DNA of 64,000 nucleotides from contig OX419756.1 of the NCBI GenBank assembly GCA_948567375.1, forward strand, positions 48,932,333 to 48,996,332, written 5' to 3'. The number at the start of each line of letters is the position of its first letter. Positions within the stretch are counted from its first letter, which is position 1. Position numbers and translations under genes: made by a program. The DNA comes from Lunularia cruciata (lineage: Eukaryota; Streptophyta; Marchantiopsida; Lunulariales; Lunulariaceae). Shown here piece by piece: positions 59,401 through 64,000 of the stretch. The notes under the pieces were generated by a model. It saw only the letters and a program-made list of their open reading frames with translations. It ran no database searches and had not been told where the DNA came from.

Positions 59401-59892
59401 CAAAAGCAGTATGCTGATGCACACCAAAGGCACATGGAGTTCAATGTTGGGGATCAAGTGTGGCTATCAAAAACCAACCTCACATTAGTTGGATCTTGTA
59501 AGCTCAGACCTCGTTTTATTGGGCCTTTCTTGATTCTTCGTCGCATCGGCGCTGTGGCCTATCACCTTGAGCTACCACCACACATGAAGATCCATCCAGT
59601 GTTCCATGTCTCCCTACTACGTAGATATGCTCCCCGATCCGGCCAAGGTCCTTCCACATAGGACATTCGACCTTGTCCGACACTCATTGATGGCACAGAG
59701 GAATATGAAGTGGAGCGGATTCTCCAAAAGCGCATGCGTGGTACTCGCCATCCACGGGTGGAATATCTAGTACAATGGAAAGGTTACCCCCTCTATGAAG
59801 CAACTTGGGAACCCGCTGCCAATTTGGCACATGCACCGGTGTTGGTGCAAGCATTTGAGCAACAATTGCACAACGAGGACGTTATGTCTTAA
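56437..59892 (+). pseudogene. Pol of chromovirus C: protease, RT, RNase H, integrase, chromodomain
   Basis: The frame is -1 relative to gag and overlaps it by 46 nt (56437-56482), opening with GKQRLPVNVP. Protease: VLIDPGATENF (near 56620). [18 protein letters not shown] and [13 protein letters not shown] (about 57605-57660). RNase H: LAIDASSVAIGAVLQQEW. Integrase zinc part: ECHDSAIAAHAG and SCLLCQQNK. The catalytic D,D,E is in SMDLV, ITDRGTQFTS and GQTERANCTIEDML. Chromodomain (about 59700-59800): YEVERIL, VEYLVQWKGYPLYEATWEP. Five stops, all TAG, lie at about 56818, 57700, 57712, 59383 and 59659. The stretch 57721-59385 (RNase H and integrase) is fully open. Confidence 0.95.
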
Positions 59893-59903
59893 AAGGAGGG
59901 AGG
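59891..59903 (+). other. Polypurine tract of chromovirus C
   Basis: AAAAGGAGGGAGG, purine only, ends two bases before the 3' LTR and overlaps the pol stop codon. Confidence 0.85.
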
Positions 59904-59905
59904 TC

Positions 59906-60646
59906 TGTAATACCAAGGGTTAGCCATATGATCTAGATGTGAAATTTGGTTTGGTAATATCTAGAATGATGTTATACATGATGGTCAAAATATATCAGAT
60001 AGAAGTATCATCAAAAGAGTACTTCTACTAATAGGGCAAAAACCGAAATAAACTTGAGAACCTTAGAACCAATAGCTAGACATATGATTTAAAGGTGAGA
60101 ATTGGTTTGGTAACATCTGGAAGGATGTTACACATGATGGACTAAACAGATCAGAAAGAGGTATCACCAAAAGGGGACTTCTACTAATAGAGTAGGAACC
60201 GAAATATGCCTGAAATCTTTGAAGGCAATTTTGGAGGCCTAAATGGATGAATTAGGCCTCGAAAATGTGCAGACCCCCCCCCCCCCCCCAATGGAGGAAA
60301 GGCTGGCCTTCCCTCCCTCGTGCTTTGTCTCGTCAAGAGCTTTCCAACGGTACCTTACGTGATTCTGAGATTCCTACAGGAAGATTCCCTAAAAGATTCC
60401 CTTTGGTCAAAGCTTGTTTGACCAACCACATAGGACCTAGACCAGACAGGTCACCCATCCAAGTAAGTAATCCAAGGGTGGAGCTTGCTGACATGTCACC
60501 TATCTGTGTCCCTAATCCTATGGTGGAGCTTCCTTGGAGGAGATCCTCTTTGTCTATATAATAAAGAGAAGGTGCTCCCTTGGGGCATCAAATGTTTGAG
60601 TGTGCAATCTGTGTTTTCTCTCTTCTCTTGTCCTCGGAGTATTACA
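59906..60646 (+). repeat. 3' LTR of chromovirus C
   Basis: TGTAATACCAAGGG to GGAGTATTACA. It has a C16 tract at about 60274-60289 against C13 in the 5' copy. A short deletion near 60357 removes bases present in the other copies. Confidence 0.95.
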
Positions 60647-61004
60647 GCTATCCTTGGACTATAGAAGAATCCAAAACAAAAAGGCTTGCGGGCCCAAGAG
60701 TTCTCAACTCTTTTCTCAAAGCCAAACACCTAGGAATAATACCAAGTCAACACACTAGAATCCAAAATAGTGGTGCTCATCTTTTCCACTTCCTCTAAAG
60801 TAAGGTCCCCTCTATCTTAGCTATGACTACCTTTAGCTAATCATGACTAATGTAGAACCATCCTTTATCTCTATATAAATAATATCTCTGAAGTACTTGT
60901 AATACCAAGCTAAATATCACAATACCACACACATGCACAAATAAGTGTTACAGAACAAGCCTAGAAAGTTGATCAAGCAACTCAATAGTCAACATTATGC
61001 CTAT

Positions 61005-62303
61005 CCCATGCAATGTTTCTTGACCTTGAGAAAAAAAATAATGTAATGGATTGATGTGGCAAATCGGATGTTGCTAGCTTTGTTGCCAAGTATCATCTAC
61101 CACAAAGCAAAATAGATTGCAAACGTAATGGAGATTGCCGAGGATAAGTTCAAGGCTGCGTGGGGATGGTTCTTGAAAATCCGGCATTGGTACAATTTAA
61201 TCAGCACCAATTTGTTTGAAGAAGGTGGTGAAGTTGACAAGAGAAATCTTGAAACCCTAAAAGCATTGGAAGAATTATGTCCCATGATCAATCAATATGA
61301 CCCGACATGTGTTTACAACATGGACAAAATGGGATTGTTCTTTCAACTTGTTCCACATTATACTCTTCTGATGCCAAATGAGGATTTGTTCTACTATTAG
61401 GGGAAAGAAACAAGCGAAGGACAGAGTCACACTTATCATTTCTTGCAATGCCATTGGAACTGAGCGTGTCCCTATCACCATGACTGGAAAAGCAAAGGAG
61501 CCTGCATGTATCTCAGGAAACCTTGGCCAATCTTGTATCTTCAGCAAAAGAATGCTTGGATTGAAGTTCCGACATTCAAAAAGTGGTTTGATGAGGTGTT
61601 TGAGCCCTACGTTAAAAAATGCATTGGCCATAAAGTTCTTTTGATCCTTGACAACACTCGTGGTCACTCAATAGCATTTAAACGGAATGGCATCTGTGTT
61701 GCATTCTTCCCACCCAATGTTACTTCATGGAAGTAGCCAATGGATATGGGCATCATTGCAGCACTTAAAAAGCGATACAAATATTTTTTGCTCAAGGATA
61801 TCATTGCCTACCATGATAATCCTCAGAGCTCGAAGGATCAACCGACATTGGCACCTTCAAAATTGAAACGAGGCGTTGTAGTGGTTTTTTTTGGATGTCC
61901 TCCACATTTGTTGGATGTTGCGAATTTCATGAATGTTGCATGGAACAAAATCACAGCAAAGAGTTTAGGAAACTGCTTCAAAAAAGCAGATACCATTTCC
62001 AGCTTTTGGGATGGTGTTGACGTTGGTAGCGACAACGATGAAAGAGTTGAAGAAATCTCTTGTATCTTGAGCAACTGCAACATCTTGAATGGTGCCAACA
62101 GCCTCGATATTTGGGGTGAGGTTGAGCAGCATTTGAATGATGATAGTGAAGATTCTGCTCTATTCAGAAACACTCTTCTTGAAGAAATCGTTCAAGCAAT
62201 GAGTGTAGTGCTTTTACATGAGCCTGCCATTGAATCTAAAGAGGATGAGGTCAAAACTGCTCCAACCCAGGATGAAATCTATCAGCGTGATGTAAATCAC
62301 TAG
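61005..62303 (+). pseudogene. Tigger-like transposase, rest of DNA-binding part and DDE domain
   Basis: WIDVANRMLLALLPSIIYHK (61047-61106) and MEIAEDKFKAAWGWFLKIRH (61128 on) give the second half of the CENP-B-type DNA-binding domain. The DDE nuclease follows: CVYNMDKMGLFF (first Asp, near 61320), KDRVTLIISCNAIGTERVP, LLILDNTRGHS (second Asp, near 61648) and PMDMGIIAALKKRY (third Asp, 61740 on). An acidic C-terminal tail of about 130 residues ends at 62303. Two compensating frame shifts lie near 61394 and 61500. Stops are TAA 61044, TAG 61113 and TAG 61737. The domain order and catalytic triad fit Tigger/pogo transposases of the Tc1/mariner superfamily. Confidence 0.85.
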
Positions 62304-62596
62304 GAAGTGTTATCAACCTTGATGTTAATATGGGTGAGCTGAAATCTTCCAACTTATCTGTCATCGAACCAGTTCAACATGGTAAGGGAGCTCTCTTTAC
62401 CCTCAGTCGTATTCTACAAAACGGTCGGTCTGCGATCGCCCGGGAGAGACTTGACAACAGCTGTCGAATGATGCTATTTGACTTTCAATGACAGTAAATT
62501 TTCCAAGATATTGATCGCGAAATTGTTCAGTGGAATCACGGACTTAAGCGGGATGCGGACTTAAATGAGTGCGTATTTAATCGAGTGTATACTGTA

Positions 62597-63454
62597 GGAA
62601 GATTTTTTCTTTTTCTTTTTCCCCGTAGTAAGCTTTGTTTGAAGAATTAAAGAAACATCAGTTTAAAGATTCCGAAGGCATCTTCACTTGTGTGTTGGAT
62701 GGCAAATGCGGGCAGTTCTTCACACCTAAGTAAAGACTTAGAACTTCTGGTACTTATTTGTGATAATTTATCCCAGTTTATTGCGGATAGTGCATAGTAT
62801 TTTCATTTTTATTCTGTGAATAAAAAATCAATTAAAACGTGCATAGAATAGACTTATACCTCAGTTTTTTTTTAATTTCTTTTAAAGCACTCTGTAAACT
62901 AATAGATTGGAATTTAAGGAATATTACTATAGGAGAAACATTGTTATTCTTCAATAGGACAGATTCGAGGTCTTGAAGCTTGGACTCTTCACGGAAAGGC
63001 CGGTACGGGTTGATTAAAGGAGAGAAGACTGCGGGACGTAAGTTTGAGGTCTAGTTTGCACAGTGGAGGATCTTCTGCTTGTGTGTCCAGCAGTGTTGAG
63101 TTGAAGTGGGCTTCCGGAATCTGGAGTCTTTAGAGGGTTATAAAATTGGACGACAGCGACTCCAGTCTGACGTCCTTTGTAGCAACTGCTATTAAGATTG
63201 TTATCCTTGCCAGATTCGTGTGGACAGACGATCCACTTGCAACTAGAAGTTGACAATGACAGCACAGGGGAACTTTGGAATGAAAAGACTTCCTTTTGAA
63301 ACAAAAAGAAGCATTGCATGTTTCATAATAAGACATGGGTAGTGTGTACCCGCACCACCCTCCAGACAATCCTCTGGTCCACTTGGACCAGGAGTAGTCA
63401 GGAAATAAATCTACTGTACTCACTAAGCTCCAGTTTGTGTTTCAAGGAAGCTAT
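62597..63454. other. Non-coding stretch right of the Tigger-like element
   Basis: Short overlapping frames on both strands at 63014-63454 show no recognisable content. If the minus-strand exon at 63455-63694 is real, part of this is its 3' UTR. Confidence 0.35.
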
Positions 63455-63694
63455 TCAACTGCTTGGATTCTTTTCCACTTCGTCCGTGGAATTACTCCTC
63501 TGGGTTTCTGCCTCTCCTTCTATACTTCTGACTACTCCATTGCTACTGGCACTGACCAGTACATATTCGTTCTCGAAGTTGGTAAGTTCCGGCACCAGAT
63601 CTAGAATCTTGTTCAGCTCGATCTCGAATTCCACCTTCGCACGGTTGGCCTTCCCTCCCACCAGCAAGTTAGTGCCCTGTTGAAGCGCCCAAAT
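63455..63694 (-). CDS. Probable last exon of an unidentified minus-strand gene
   Basis: A good acceptor (TTGTTACACGCAG on the minus strand) ends at 63695 and is followed by an open frame of 79 codons to a stop at 63455. It reads IWALQQGTNLLVGGKANRAK and then VEFEIELNKILDLVPELTNF, with a serine- and glutamate-rich tail. The mix of charged and aliphatic residues looks like real helical protein and not a chance frame. I do not recognise the family. Upstream exons would be in 63700-64000 or beyond the window. Confidence 0.4.
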   Translation of the reverse strand: MWALQQGTNLLVGGKANRAKVEFEIELNKILDLVPELTNFENEYVLVSASSNGVVRSIEGEAETQRSNSTDEVEKNPSS

Positions 63695-64000
63695 CTGCGT
63701 GTAACAAGTAACTTCACTCAAATGCACGACACTTCACATACAGATCAAAGTGGGGACCATGCAATTTGAAGTTCAATTTGTATGTACATCCTAGCTGGGT
63801 AGTTATAAGTCAGTGAGGAAGTCCTAAAAGCTCATCAGTATTCACTTCGCTTCTTGAACTGAAGTAAGCTCAGACGAATATACCAGGAGAGCTTAATTAC
63901 TAAGGAAGATGAAGCGAGAACTACAGCAAACAACTAAATCTGATGGCTTGGGGAAATTTAAAACTACAAAAACCCACTTATAACAGTCCCAAAGCAATCA

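Larger units (their letters stand above)
54049..60646 (+). mobile_element. Chromovirus C (Ty3/gypsy), young full-length element
   Basis: 6,598 bp with LTRs of 742 and 741 bp and perfect GCTAT duplications (54044-54048 and 60647-60651). Order: primer site, two leader ORFs, gag, protease, RT, RNase H, integrase, chromodomain, purine tract. A hand comparison of the LTRs shows roughly a dozen differences, mostly transitions, so insertion is recent compared with B and D. Pol stays in a single frame from 56437 to 59892 and is broken only by point stops. The element is close to intact but not autonomous. Confidence 0.97.
53663..60952 (-). repeat. F-type solo LTR, split by chromovirus C
   Basis: The halves 53663-54048 and 60647-60952 join at GCTAT and are then collinear with the F-type LTR at 39597-40381. 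No F coding sequence is next to it, so it is a solo LTR within the Tigger-like gene. Exact outer ends are uncertain by some 10-20 bp. The orientation is taken from the copy at 39.6 kb. Confidence 0.65.
53270..62594 (+). mobile_element. Tigger/pogo-like DNA transposon carrying nested retrotransposons
   Basis: The left end TAGTATACACTCGCTTAAGT (53270 on) and the right end, read on the minus strand from 62594 as CAGTATACACTCGATTAA, form terminal inverted repeats. Both are flanked by TA (53268-53269 and 62595-62596), the target of Tc1/mariner-type elements. A GCTTAAGTCCG-type block recurs inside the right end. The interior codes for a CENP-B/Tigger-type transposase in two pieces (53480-53670 and 61005-62303), separated by an F-type LTR that itself contains element C. 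The first base of the left end is T where the right end has C. Confidence 0.8.

Noticed and set aside
1-64000. tRNA or rRNA genes
   Set aside because: No cloverleaf or rRNA block was recognised by eye. The only tRNA-related strings are the primer-binding sites of the retrotransposons.

Overview
This window is plant nuclear DNA: AT-rich, without operons, with one spliced plant gene and a dense layer of plant LTR retrotransposons using initiator-Met-tRNA-type primer sites. I cannot name the species. A non-seed land plant (moss, lycophyte or fern) is my guess only.

Host genes are confined to a more GC-balanced island at about 9.6-14.0 kb and to the right edge. On the minus strand (13022 to 11444) lies a complete five-exon gene for a mitochondrial two-CBS-domain protein of the CBSX3 type; all splice sites and a 198-residue protein could be read. 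Tail-to-tail with it is a small plus-strand ORF (9958-10221) for an 87-residue, probably single-pass membrane protein that I do not recognise. At 63455-63694 (minus) there is a likely last exon of a gene that leaves the window.

Left flank (0-9.4 kb): a decayed PIF/Harbinger transposase with a 101-bp tandem duplication, an unrecognised GC-balanced stretch, a solo LTR of family A, an older related LTR, and a plus-strand LINE-like reverse-transcriptase relic (H). A homologous minus-strand relic (G) lies at 19-22 kb. A 69-bp stand-alone copy of their common 3' tail sits at 18.4 kb between perfect 13-bp direct repeats.

Right two thirds (22.8-62.6 kb) is a set of nested transposons whose order of insertion can be read from target-site duplications (TSDs). 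(1) Gypsy relic F holds chromovirus B (minus, TSD CATAA), which holds chromovirus A (plus, 27022-32659, TSD TTTGG). (2) Copia relic E holds chromovirus D (minus), whose 5' LTR holds a solo LTR of family C (TSD GATAC). (3) A Tigger/pogo-like DNA transposon (53270-62594, TA TSD, matching terminal repeats) holds an F-type LTR, which holds the young chromovirus C (54049-60646, TSD GCTAT).

The most interesting signals are in the chromoviruses. The family A LTR carries a dense array of heat-shock-element units just upstream of its TATA box. Two small leader ORFs precede gag and are conserved between families. Gag and pol are joined by a conserved -1 frame arrangement, with a canonical GGGAAAC slippery heptamer in A. 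Nearly all in-frame stops are explained by C-to-T change at CAG, CGA or CAA codons, as expected from decay of methylated DNA.
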